Origin: Micromonospora sp. MW-13 | GTDB taxonomy: Bacteria > Actinomycetota > Actinomycetes > Mycobacteriales > Micromonosporaceae | Length of the DNA stretch: 64,000 bases | Assembly (NCBI RefSeq): GCF_003434305.1 | Contig: NZ_QKKX01000062.1 | Location: forward strand, 39,250 to 103,249 | Reading direction: 5' to 3' | Shown here: positions 32,644 through 40,422 of the stretch, one piece after another | How positions within the stretch are numbered: position 1 is the stretch's first letter | How the letters are laid out: every line of letters starts with the position of its first letter | Position numbers and translations under genes: made by a program | Notes under the pieces: model-generated | Database searches by the model: none | The model's input: the letters and a program-made list of their open reading frames with translations, nothing else | Told to the model about the DNA's origin: nothing

Positions 32644-33999
32644 ATGAAACTTCGACGCGGGGCCACTGCCCTGCTGGCGGGGACGGCGCTGGTCGTCGCC
32701 ACCGGGGGCCTCACCGCCACGGGCGGTCTCGCGGCGGTGGCCACCGGCCCGGCGACGGCCGCCGCCGTGGCCTGCTCCGCCCCGGGGTGGGCCGAGGGCA
32801 CCAGCTATCCGGCCGGCACCCAGGTCAGCTACGCCGGCCGGCTCTACCAGGCCCTCGTGACGCACACCCCGCCGGCCGGCGCGGGTTGGAACCCCGCGGC
32901 CACGCCCTCACTGTGGAAGGACCTCGGGGCCTGCGACGGCACCCCCTCCCCCACGCCCACCGCGACCTCGTCGCCCTCCCCCACCGCCTCGCCGACCGTG
33001 CCGCCGACGCCGACGCCGACCACGACGCCCCCGCCGGGCACCGAGACCTGCGCGCTCAAGCCGAGGCCGGCCGGCAAGGTGCTCCAGGGCTACTGGGAGA
33101 ACTGGGACGGCGCGGCCAACGGCGTGCACCCGCCGCTGGGCTGGATCCCGATCACCGACTCCCGGATCACCGCCCACGGGTACAACGTGGTCACCGCCGC
33201 GTTCCCGGTGATCCGCTCCGACGGCACCGTGCTGTGGGAGGACGGCATGGACGCCACCGTGAAGGTGCCCACCCCGGCGGAGATGTGCCGGGCCAAGGCG
33301 GCCGGCCTCACCGTCCTGCTGTCCATCGGAGGCGCCACCGCCGGCATCGACCTCAACTCGGCGACCGTCGCCGACCGGTTCGTCGCCACCGTCGTGCCGA
33401 TCCTCAAGCGGTACAACTTCGACGGCATCGACATCGACATCGAGACCGGCCTGACCGGCAGCGGCGACATCAACCGGCTCTCGGCGTCGCAGGCCAACCT
33501 GGTCCGCATCATCGACGGCGTGCTCGCCCAGATGCCCGCCGGCTTCGGCCTCACCATGGCGCCGGAGACCGCGTACGTCACCGGCGGCAGCGTCACCTAC
33601 GGCTCGATCTGGGGCGCGTACCTGCCGATCGTCAAGAAGTACGCCGACAACGGCCGGCTGTGGTGGCTGAACATGCAGTACTACAACGGCAGCATGTACG
33701 GCTGCCACGGCGACTCGTACGCCGCCGGCACCGTGCAGGGCTTCACGGTCCAGACCGACTGCCTCAACACCGGCCTGGTCGTGCAGGGCACCACGATCCG
33801 GGTCCCGTACGACAAGCAGGTCCCCGGCCTGCCCGCCCAGCCCGGCGCCGGCGGCGGCCACCTCGCGCCGGCGGCGGTGGCGCAGGCGTGGAACACCTAC
33901 GGCGGTGGCCTCAAGGGACTGATGACCTGGTCCCTGAACTGGGACGGGTCGAAGGGCTGGACGTTCGGCGACAACGTCCGGGCCCTCCAGTCCCGCTGA
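32644..33999 (+). CDS. Secreted family 18 chitinase with N-terminal carbohydrate-binding module
   Basis: A 451-aa exported chitinase. Signal peptide to about residue 42; a type 5/12-like chitin-binding module at about 44-97 (WAEGTSYPAGTQVSYAGRLYQA, Trp81, Trp91); a Pro/Thr/Ser linker at about 100-133; and a GH18 catalytic barrel from about 145. The catalytic motif DGIDIDIE at 260-267 places the acid at Glu267; SIGG precedes it. It cleaves chitin outside the cell. GGAGGAG precedes ATG 32644. Followed by a strong stem-loop. Layout resembles streptomycete ChiC/ChiD-type enzymes. Confidence 0.95.
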   Translation: MKLRRGATALLAGTALVVATGGLTATGGLAAVATGPATAAAVACSAPGWAEGTSYPAGTQVSYAGRLYQALVTHTPPAGAGWNPAATPSLWKDLGACDGTPSPTPTATSSPSPTASPTVPPTPTPTTTPPPGTETCALKPRPAGKVLQGYWENWDGAANGVHPPLGWIPITDSRITAHGYNVVTAAFPVIRSDGTVLWEDGMDATVKVPTPAEMCRAKAAGLTVLLSIGGATAGIDLNSATVADRFVATVVPILKRYNFDGIDIDIETGLTGSGDINRLSASQANLVRIIDGVLAQMPAGFGLTMAPETAYVTGGSVTYGSIWGAYLPIVKKYADNGRLWWLNMQYYNGSMYGCHGDSYAAGTVQGFTVQTDCLNTGLVVQGTTIRVPYDKQVPGLPAQPGAGGGHLAPAAVAQAWNTYGGGLKGLMTWSLNWDGSKGWTFGDNVRALQSR

Positions 34000-34006
34000 C
34001 GCGCCC

Positions 34007-34048
34007 CCTAGGTGTCCGGCCCGGCGCGGGCCAGGCCGGACACCTAGG
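34007..34048. terminator. 15-bp stem-loop between chitinase and amidase
   Basis: CCTAGGTGTCCGGCC (34007-34021) and GGCCGGACACCTAGG (34034-34048) are exact reverse complements with a 12-nt loop, between convergent stops at 33999 and 34061. Confidence 0.8.
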
Positions 34049-34060
34049 ACGGGGTGCGCG

Positions 34061-35704
34061 TCACTGGGCCAGCTCGGCGACCTCCTCGGCGGTGAGCCGC
34101 AGGCCGGCGGGCGCCGCGCCGCGCGCCGCCGCCGGGGCGGGCACCGGGTCCGGTGGCCGGCGCCAGTGCCAGTCGGTGACCGCCTGGTACGCGGCCACGA
34201 CCGACAGCAGCCGGTCCTCGCCGTACGGCAGGCCGCCGAGGACGGTGCCGATCGGCACACCCCTGGTGGTGAACCCGATCGGGAAGGCGATCTCCGGCAG
34301 GCCGAGGATGTCGAACGGCACCGGACTGGTCTGCACCACCACGTCGCAGGCCTCAAAGAGCTGGTCCAGGACGCGTTCGAGCAGCAGCAGCTTGGCCCGC
34401 TGGCCGGTGATGAACTCGTTGCCGCCCAGCAGCGCCCCCTGCAACCAGCCGGTCACCGACACCCCGAAGCCGCGCAGGTCGGTGCGCAGGTACGGCATGA
34501 ACGGCTCGCTGCGCTCCGGCAGCCGGACGTTGTTGAACGCGCCGCCGGTGAGCAGCTCCCAGTCGTCGGGCAGCGGCACGTCGACCACCGTGGCGCCGGG
34601 GATCGCGGCGAGCTTCGCCAGGTACGCCTGCCGGGCCGCCGTGGTCTCCGAGGTGCCGGCGGTGAAGCCGGGCAGCACGCCGATGCGGGTCTTCCAGCGC
34701 AGCTTCAGCCGGCCGCCCTGGTACGCCGGGGTGGCCGCGTCGATCAGGTTCGGCACCTCGGGCAGGCCCTGCGTGCGCGGGTCGGCCGGGTCCTCGCCGG
34801 CCATCGCGGTGAGCATGATGGCCGCGTCCTTGGCGTCGCGGGCCAGCGGGCCGGGGTGGTCGCGGGTGTAGCTGAGCGGGATGATGCCGTGCAGCGAGAC
34901 CCGGCCCATCGTCGGCTTGAGGCCGGTGAGGTTCTGCGCGTTGGACGGCGCGGTGATCGAGCCGCCGGTCTGGGTGCCGGTGCCGGCGACGGCGAGTCGC
35001 CCGGCGACGGCCGTGGCGGTGCCGGTGGACGAGCCGCCCGGATCGGTGCGGATGTCGGCCGGGGTCCACGCGTTGACCGTGGTGACCACCCCGTTCGGGG
35101 TGGTCGCCCGGGTGGTGGCCAGCGGCCCCATCTGGGTCTTGCCGAGCACGATCGCCCCGCCGGCCAGCAGCTTCGCCACCGCCGTGGCGTCGAACGGCGG
35201 CCGGAAGTCGGCGAACAGGTAGGAGTTGGCGGTGGTGGGCACCCCGGCGGTGTAGTAGTTGTCCTTCACGGCCAGCGGGATGCCGTGCAGCGCGCCCCGC
35301 CGCGGCTTCTTCGCCAGGGCGGTGGCCGCCTCGACCGCCGCCTCGGCGAGCACCAGGTTGAACGCCTGGTACGTGCCCTCATGGGTCGAGACGCGGGCCA
35401 GGTACGCCTCGACCAGCTTGGCCGGGGTCAGCTTGCCGGCGCGGATCAGCCAGGCCGCCTCGGCGACGGTGAGCTCGGTCGGGTCGGCCACCGCCTCCGG
35501 GCGGGGCTCGACGTAGGCGCGGGGCACGTCCAGCGCCGGGTTCCACCTCGCCGCCGGCAGGCGGGGTGTTCGGGCCGGGCCGGCCGCCGACGCCACGGCG
35601 GGCAGCGCGACCGCGCCGCCGACGGCCGAGGCGGCGGCCAGGGCGGCGGTGCGGGCCAGGAAGGCGCGGCGGTCGACGCCGCGGTCGACGGGGGCTGCGC
35701 TCAT
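34061..35704 (-). CDS. Tat-exported amidase-signature hydrolase
   Basis: A 547-aa amidase with a twin-arginine signal peptide (DRRAFLARTAALAAAS, cleavage near residue 40). The amidase-signature triad is readable: Lys147 (LAVKDN), cis-Ser226 in DPGGSSTG, and nucleophile Ser249 in GTQTGGSI. Such enzymes hydrolyse amides or esters with broad range; the exported form probably acts outside the cell. The ATG shares one base with the stop of the small upstream gene (TGATG), so the two are coupled. An upstream in-frame ATG at 35716 is possible. Confidence 0.9.
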   Translation of the reverse strand: MSAAPVDRGVDRRAFLARTAALAAASAVGGAVALPAVASAAGPARTPRLPAARWNPALDVPRAYVEPRPEAVADPTELTVAEAAWLIRAGKLTPAKLVEAYLARVSTHEGTYQAFNLVLAEAAVEAATALAKKPRRGALHGIPLAVKDNYYTAGVPTTANSYLFADFRPPFDATAVAKLLAGGAIVLGKTQMGPLATTRATTPNGVVTTVNAWTPADIRTDPGGSSTGTATAVAGRLAVAGTGTQTGGSITAPSNAQNLTGLKPTMGRVSLHGIIPLSYTRDHPGPLARDAKDAAIMLTAMAGEDPADPRTQGLPEVPNLIDAATPAYQGGRLKLRWKTRIGVLPGFTAGTSETTAARQAYLAKLAAIPGATVVDVPLPDDWELLTGGAFNNVRLPERSEPFMPYLRTDLRGFGVSVTGWLQGALLGGNEFITGQRAKLLLLERVLDQLFEACDVVVQTSPVPFDILGLPEIAFPIGFTTRGVPIGTVLGGLPYGEDRLLSVVAAYQAVTDWHWRRPPDPVPAPAAARGAAPAGLRLTAEEVAELAQ

Positions 35705-36006
35705 CACTTCCGCCATTCCGTGCTGACCGAGGGGTAGAGCATCGGCGCGGGCTGCTGGGACAGGGCCTGCGCGACGGCGGGGTCGGCGGTGCCGGCCGGC
35801 GCGGGCAGCTGGTACGCGGCGAGGGCGCCCACCGTACCGCGCACGAAGGAGCGCAGGGAGGCCAGCACGGAGTCGCGGCCCGGCGAGCCGGTCTCCGGGT
35901 CGGCGGTGGTGCCGGGTGGAAGCTGGTCGAGGTCGATGCCGAGGGACGCGAGCCGGGCGCGGATGAAGACGTTCAGCTCGGCGTCGGTCGGTGGGGTGGG
36001 TGCCAA
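35704..36006 (-). CDS. Small hypothetical protein coupled to the exported amidase
   Basis: A 100-aa protein with no signal peptide. It contains a helical segment (DAELNVFIRARLASLGIDLDQLPP) then DSVLASLRSFVRGTVGALAAYQLP and a Pro-rich C-terminus. I do not recognise a family. TTG 36006 is chosen because GGAGGAG lies 6 nt upstream; longer in-frame starts extend into the promoter area. The stop overlaps the amidase ATG by one base, so co-expression is clear; it may be a partner or chaperone of the amidase. Confidence 0.7.
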   Translation of the reverse strand: MAPTPPTDAELNVFIRARLASLGIDLDQLPPGTTADPETGSPGRDSVLASLRSFVRGTVGALAAYQLPAPAGTADPAVAQALSQQPAPMLYPSVSTEWRK

Positions 36007-36267
36007 GGGGTGCTCCTCCTGGGTCGGAGACGATGCGCCCACTGTCGGGCTGCCACGTATCACTGGCGTAACGAGTTGATCTCGGCGCGGTGAAGCAACG
36101 CAGGTCAATGCCCTCCTGACCGGTGAAGGTACGGCCCCGACCACCCCCTTCGGACACCCTTGAGGACCGACGGGGCGGCGGGGCCGGCCGTCGGGGCGGG
36201 GTCGGGCGGCCGGCCGGCGTCCGGGCTCACCTGTCCGCAGTGGAGCGGGATCCCACCGTCACACAGA

Positions 36268-36319
36268 TTGACAATTGTCGTTCACTTCGGTTCTCCTGAG
36301 AGGTGAGAGCGCTCTCACC
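36268..36319. promoter_or_regulatory. Promoter -35 with palindrome, and LacI-type operator, upstream of DUF1996 gene
   Basis: TTGACA at 36268-36273 overlaps the palindrome GACAATTGTC. About 30 nt on, GGTGAGAGCGCTCTCACC (36302-36319) is a perfect 18-bp palindrome whose GAGAGCGCTCTC core matches LacI-family (CebR/CelR-like, GGGAGCGCTCCC) sites that control polysaccharide-degradation genes in actinobacteria. The rest of the 36007-36387 gap shows no gene. Confidence 0.65.
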
Positions 36320-36387
36320 CCCCATCCGTCCCGTTGACGGCCCGGCGATCCCGGGCCGGTGCCCGGTGCGCCGGGCGAGGAGGAAGC

Positions 36388-37386
36388 ATGCGGTTCACCC
36401 GAGGGCGCGGCGGCGCCGATCCGACCGGACACCCGTACCTGCGCCGGGCCGGCGCGCTGACCGTCGCCCTGCTGACCCTGGTGGCCAGCGGGGTGCTGGC
36501 CGGCCGCGACGCCGTCGACGCGCAGGCGGCGCCCGGCGGCCACGCCGACCACGCGTACGTGCTCAGCCCGGAGCAGGAGCGGGCCGCCCTGGAGCTCCAG
36601 CTCGCCCCGGTGCGCGGCTCGGAGTTCCGGGCCGACTGCCCGAGCAAGGGACGCGCCAACGACGACCCGATCGTCCGGCCGGGCCAGCCGGGCGCCTCGC
36701 ACATGCACGAGTTCTTCGGCAACACCTCGACGAACGCGTACTCCACCCTCACCTCGCTGCGGGCCGGCGGAACGACCTGCAACCCGGTGGCCGACAGGTC
36801 CGCGTACTGGGTGCCGACGCTCTACCAGAACGGCACGGCGGTCGCGCCGCAGAGCGTCCGGATCTACTACCAGGGGATCACCGACCGGGCGAACGTCCGG
36901 CCGTACCCCCAGGGCCTGCGGATCGTGGTCGGCAACGCCCTCGCGACCAGCCCCGACCAGAACCCGGCGGCCCGGTGGAACTGCGTCGGTATCCCCCAGG
37001 CCAGCCGCGACCTACCGGTCTGCCCGGCCGGCTCCAAGCTGGAGACGTACCTCGACTTCCCGACCTGCTGGGACGGGAGGAACCTGGACAGCGCCGACCA
37101 CAAGAGCCACATGGCGTTCGGCCTGGGCGGCGTCGGCGGCACCTGCCCGGCCAGCCACCCGGTGCCCGTGCCCCGGCTGGAGTTCCTCATCACGTACGAC
37201 GTGCGCGGGACCGGGCTCACCCTGGGCGGCACCCGCGACGGGGCCAACGTCACCACGGCCCCCGGCTACACCTTCCACGGCGACTTCTTCAACGCCTGGG
37301 ACGAGCAGGCCCTGGCCGACCGGGTGCAGCAGTGCGTCGTCGACGGCTACATCTGCGGCAACGACGGCAAGCCCATCCAGCAGTGA
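36388..37386 (+). CDS. Secreted DUF1996 protein
   Basis: A 332-aa exported protein with an N-terminal hydrophobic signal segment (LTVALLTLVASGVLAG). The DUF1996 signature is clear: DPIVRPGQPGASHMHEFFGN early, FPTCWDGRNLDSADHKSHMAF centrally, and HGDFFNAW near the end, with several conserved cysteines. Conserved His residues suggest a metal or active site, but no activity is established. GGAGGAAGC precedes ATG 36388. The LacI-type palindrome upstream suggests it is induced by a sugar and helps use plant or fungal polymers. Confidence 0.88.
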   Translation: MRFTRGRGGADPTGHPYLRRAGALTVALLTLVASGVLAGRDAVDAQAAPGGHADHAYVLSPEQERAALELQLAPVRGSEFRADCPSKGRANDDPIVRPGQPGASHMHEFFGNTSTNAYSTLTSLRAGGTTCNPVADRSAYWVPTLYQNGTAVAPQSVRIYYQGITDRANVRPYPQGLRIVVGNALATSPDQNPAARWNCVGIPQASRDLPVCPAGSKLETYLDFPTCWDGRNLDSADHKSHMAFGLGGVGGTCPASHPVPVPRLEFLITYDVRGTGLTLGGTRDGANVTTAPGYTFHGDFFNAWDEQALADRVQQCVVDGYICGNDGKPIQQ

Positions 37387-37391
37387 CCCGG

Positions 37392-37435
37392 CACGGCGGC
37401 GCGCGCCGACCGCGAGGCCGACGCGCACCGCCGTG
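37392..37435 (+). terminator. Stem-loop after DUF1996 gene
   Basis: CACGGCGGCGCGCG (37392-37405) pairs with CGCGCACCGCCGTG (37422-37435) with one mismatch, starting 6 nt after the stop codon. The remaining gap to 37648 shows no gene. Confidence 0.7.
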
Positions 37436-37648
37436 TCATCCGTCAAGCGGGGACTCCCCACCGGGTCCCGCCGCCGTCGGTGTCGGCGCCCCGGGCCCCG
37501 CCCCATGATCGGCACCGGATCGACGACAACGGGGCATCCCGATCGACCCGGACCGCGATGTCACTGACCTGAAGTCGATCAAGGCGGACGGGGCGGGCAG
37601 CCGGACGGGGGCGGGGAAGCGGGCGGGGCGACTGAGCCCCGGTCGCGC

Positions 37649-38404
37649 TCAGCCGCGGAAGGTGCGGTCCAGCAGGTCGAACAGGGCGACCCAGTGCCGC
37701 TCGGCGGCCCGCTCGTCGTAGGCGGCGGTGTCGGCCATGGTGAACCCGTGGGTGGCGCCGGTGTACCGCTCGGACCGGTACCGGACCCCCGCCGCGTCGA
37801 GCGCCGCCTCCAGCGTCGCGATCTGCTCGGGCGTCATGGACTGGTCCTGGTCGGCGTGGGCGAAGTACAGCTCGCCGGTCACGGAGCCGACGCCCCGGTG
37901 GGGGCTGTCCGGCGCGTCGGTGACGACCCGGCCGGCGTGGAAGCTGGCCATCGCCGCGATCCGGCCGGGATGCGCCTCGATGGCGCGCAGGGCGTTCGTA
38001 CCGCCCATGCAGTAGCCGGTGACGACCACCGGGCCGGGCGCGACGTCGTCCCGGGCGGCCAGGAAGTCCAGGTACGCCGCCGCGTCCCCGGCCACCACCT
38101 CCGGGGTCAGCGCGGCGATGAGCGGCATGATCCGCGCGAAGGCCCGGCCGCGCTCCTGCGGGTCGGCCAGGCGGGAGAGGTCGAACAGCGGGGCCCGGCC
38201 GGCCCGGTGGAACAGGTTGGGCACCAGCACGACATGCCCCCGGGAGGCGATCCGCTCGGCCATCTCGACGAGCCGGGGCCGCAGGCCGAACGCGTCCATG
38301 AAGAACAGCACGGCCGGGAACGGGCCGTCGTCGTCCGGCCGGACCAGGATCGCGTCGGCGACCCCGCCGCCCACCGGCACGTCCACCGTCGTCGTGCGCG
38401 CCAC
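37649..38404 (-). CDS. Dienelactone hydrolase-family protein
   Basis: A 251-aa alpha/beta hydrolase of the DLH family. The nucleophile elbow is VTGYCMGGTNAL with Cys as nucleophile (G-x-C-x-G), followed by an Asp region (HADQDQSM) and catalytic His in GATHGFTM. It hydrolyses small lactones or esters, classically dienelactone in chlorocatechol degradation, but neighbours give no pathway. GTG 38404 is selected because GGAGG lies 5 nt upstream; a longer start at GTG 38437 has only a TAGGGT-like promoter element in front. Confidence 0.9.
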   Translation of the reverse strand: MARTTTVDVPVGGGVADAILVRPDDDGPFPAVLFFMDAFGLRPRLVEMAERIASRGHVVLVPNLFHRAGRAPLFDLSRLADPQERGRAFARIMPLIAALTPEVVAGDAAAYLDFLAARDDVAPGPVVVTGYCMGGTNALRAIEAHPGRIAAMASFHAGRVVTDAPDSPHRGVGSVTGELYFAHADQDQSMTPEQIATLEAALDAAGVRYRSERYTGATHGFTMADTAAYDERAAERHWVALFDLLDRTFRG

Positions 38405-38491
38405 GTCATCCTCCGTCGGGTCGCCGTCAGCCCGCACCCTATCCGTCCGGGCGTCGGCCCCCGCGCCGGCCCATCGCCTCCGGCGGCCCGG

Positions 38492-39427
38492 TCACCCCGG
38501 GTCGCGGCGCGGGCGCGGCGGCCGGTCGTCCCGGTCGATGCGCAGCTCCCGCTCCAACTCGGCGATGACGGCCCACAGGTCGTCCAGCCGTTGGGTGAGC
38601 GCGATCCGGTCCACCTCGTCGGGCACCCCGTCGCCGTCCTCGTCGTGGCCGGGTGCGAGCCGCTCGGTCATCTCCAGCCGGCGGGCCTCCTCCATCGAGT
38701 TGACGATGACCGCGATCAGGATGTTGAGCAGCAGGTTCACGGTGATGATCACGTAGCTGACGTAGTAGACCAGGGTCCACGGGGACAGGGCCATGCCCTG
38801 CTCGACGAGGTCCGGCAGCGTCTCCAGGGACAGCAGCACGAACAGGGTCAGCAGCGACCGCCCGATGTCGCCGTACTGCTCCGGCTGGGCCCTGCCGAAG
38901 ATGAGCCAGCCGGCCATCCCGTACACGTAGAGGGTCACCCCGGCCAGCGCGAGGAAGCCGGCAACGCCTGGCAGGCTGCGCAACAGCGCCGCGACGATGG
39001 TGCGCAGCCCGGGCGAGAACCGCACCAGCCGCAGCATCCGGGCGACCCGCACGACGCGCAGCAGCGCGGAGTCGCCGTGCAGGCCGGGCAGGAAGATCGC
39101 GGCCGTCACGACGAAGTCGAAGACGTTCCAGCCGTGCCGGAAGAAGTCCTGCGGCCGGCGACCGTAGGCCAGCACCCGGACGGCGATCTCGGCGACGAAG
39201 GCGGCCCGGAAGACCCACTCCAACCATTGCAGCACCGGCCCCGCCGGCCCCAGGTCGCGGTACGTCTCGACGCCGAGCACCACCCCGTTGGCCATGATGA
39301 GCACGACGATGGCGACCTCGAAGAGCCGCGACCGGACGACCCGTAGGCACCACCCGGCCAGCCCTGGCGGCCCGGCCCGGCGCCCCGGTCGATCCTCGGT
39401 CGACGCCGGCCAGGGTACGTCGAGCAT
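38492..39427 (-). CDS. Voltage-gated-type ion transport protein with EF-hand-like loop
   Basis: A 311-aa single-domain six-helix channel like bacterial NaChBac relatives. S1-S3 span about 35-115; S4 is LLRVVRVARMLRLVRF with arginines at 124, 127, 130, 133 and 136; the pore helix/filter is LFVLLSLETLPDL around 195-207, with Glu202 where NaChBac has TLESW. S6 ends NILIAVIVNSMEEARR. A cytoplasmic tail holds DEDGDGVPDEVD (262-273), resembling a calcium-binding loop, and a short coiled coil. TAGGGT 6 nt before ATG suggests a leaderless message. Confidence 0.88.
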   Translation of the reverse strand: MLDVPWPASTEDRPGRRAGPPGLAGWCLRVVRSRLFEVAIVVLIMANGVVLGVETYRDLGPAGPVLQWLEWVFRAAFVAEIAVRVLAYGRRPQDFFRHGWNVFDFVVTAAIFLPGLHGDSALLRVVRVARMLRLVRFSPGLRTIVAALLRSLPGVAGFLALAGVTLYVYGMAGWLIFGRAQPEQYGDIGRSLLTLFVLLSLETLPDLVEQGMALSPWTLVYYVSYVIITVNLLLNILIAVIVNSMEEARRLEMTERLAPGHDEDGDGVPDEVDRIALTQRLDDLWAVIAELERELRIDRDDRPPRPRRDPG

Positions 39428-39433
39428 GGCCCC

Positions 39434-39439
39434 ACCCTA
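39434..39439 (-). promoter_or_regulatory. -10 box TAGGGT of a likely leaderless transcript
   Basis: On the minus strand TAGGGT lies 6 nt before the ion-channel ATG (39427), with no ribosome site between. Same arrangement as at 29974. Confidence 0.45.
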
Positions 39440-39570
39440 CCGAGGGCACCGACCGGCGACGCCGCGCCGGGACGGGCGTACGCAGGCCGCGTCGAACGAT
39501 GACCGCCACCGACGGGGTCAGGCCCCGCCACGAGCGCGGAGCCTGACCCACCACAGGAGCACCGTCGGGA

Positions 39571-40206
39571 TCAGCCCCAGGTTCCGGCGTACGCGAGCCG
39601 CCAGTGCTGGTTGGTCCCACCCCAACAGTCGCCCTGCACGACCCGGGCGCCGTGGGCGGTGCTGGCGTTCGCCACGTCCAGGCACTTGTCACTGTGCTGC
39701 GCCCGGATCTCGTAGAAGCCGTTGGAGAGCAGGACGAGACGCCAGTGCTGGTTCGTCCCGCCCCAGCAGTTGCCCTGCACGACCGGCGTGCCGTGGGCGG
39801 TGCTGGCGTTCGCCACGTCCAGGCACTTGTCGCTGTGCTGCGCCCGGATCTCGTAGTAGCCGTTCCCGACCGCGATCCACCGCCAGTGCTGGTTCGTCCC
39901 GCCCCAGCAGTTGCCCTGCACGATCGGCGTGCCGTGGGCGATGCTGGCGTTCGCCACGTCCAGGCACTTGTCACTGTGCCGCGCCCGGAACTCGTAGAAG
40001 TCGATCGCCTGGGTTCCCGGTGTCGCACTCCCCCGAGCCTGCGGCGTGCCGGCACCGGCCTGGGCTGCTCCGGCGCCGAGCAGCAGCAGGCCGCTGGCCA
40101 GGAACACACCGAGCAGCGACTCCAGCGCGACACGCAGGATCCCCCGGCGATCGCGTGACCTGCCGGGCAGGCTTTCCGACTGTGTCTTCCCGCTTGCTTC
40201 GATCAC
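39571..40206 (-). CDS. Secreted ricin-type beta-trefoil lectin
   Basis: A 211-aa exported protein made almost entirely of three 47-aa RICIN repeats. Each carries HSDKCLDVANAS, then HGTPVVQGNCWGGTNQHWR with the QxW motif. The N-terminus has a basic region and hydrophobic helix (LLGVFLASGLLLLGAGAAQA) with cleavage after AQA. It binds galactose-type or other sugars; it has no catalytic domain, so it is a stand-alone lectin. GAGGAG is 5 nt before GTG 40206. The three repeats are nearly identical at DNA level, indicating recent duplication or gene conversion. Confidence 0.92.
   Translation of the reverse strand: MIEASGKTQSESLPGRSRDRRGILRVALESLLGVFLASGLLLLGAGAAQAGAGTPQARGSATPGTQAIDFYEFRARHSDKCLDVANASIAHGTPIVQGNCWGGTNQHWRWIAVGNGYYEIRAQHSDKCLDVANASTAHGTPVVQGNCWGGTNQHWRLVLLSNGFYEIRAQHSDKCLDVANASTAHGARVVQGDCWGGTNQHWRLAYAGTWG
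39599..40021. repeat. Three 141-bp tandem repeats inside the lectin gene
   Basis: Units start at 39599, 39740 and 39881 (each beginning CGCCAGTGCTGGTT), exactly 141 bp apart, encoding the three beta-trefoil subdomains. Units differ at few positions, mostly in the segment between CTCGTA and CGCCAG. Confidence 0.9.
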
Positions 40207-40270
40207 TACAGCTCCTCACCTGTTGTGGTAATCGGACGGTGACCAGGTCGATCCAGCATCGCGGGGGCCC

Positions 40271-40299
40271 GTGCTGTCCGGTGGTTTCCCGGACAGCAC
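40271..40299 (-). terminator. Stem-loop downstream of ribulokinase gene
   Basis: GTGCTGTCCGG (40271-40281) and CCGGACAGCAC (40289-40299) pair perfectly with a 7-nt loop, between the kinase stop (40423) and the lectin start (40206). Confidence 0.6.
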
Positions 40300-40422
40300 C
40301 GGGCAGGGTCGACTCGTCGCAGCGCCCCGGCCGGGACCGTCGGCCGCGCGATCCGCGCGGTGGGCCGCGTCGCCTCGGCGCGCAGCTCCGGGCTCATGCC
40401 ATCCCCCCGAGGGGACCGCCGC

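Noticed and set aside
39599..40021. Possible CRISPR-like array from regular repeats
   Set aside because: Repeats are 141 bp, contiguous, and encode lectin subdomains; there are no spacers or cas genes.
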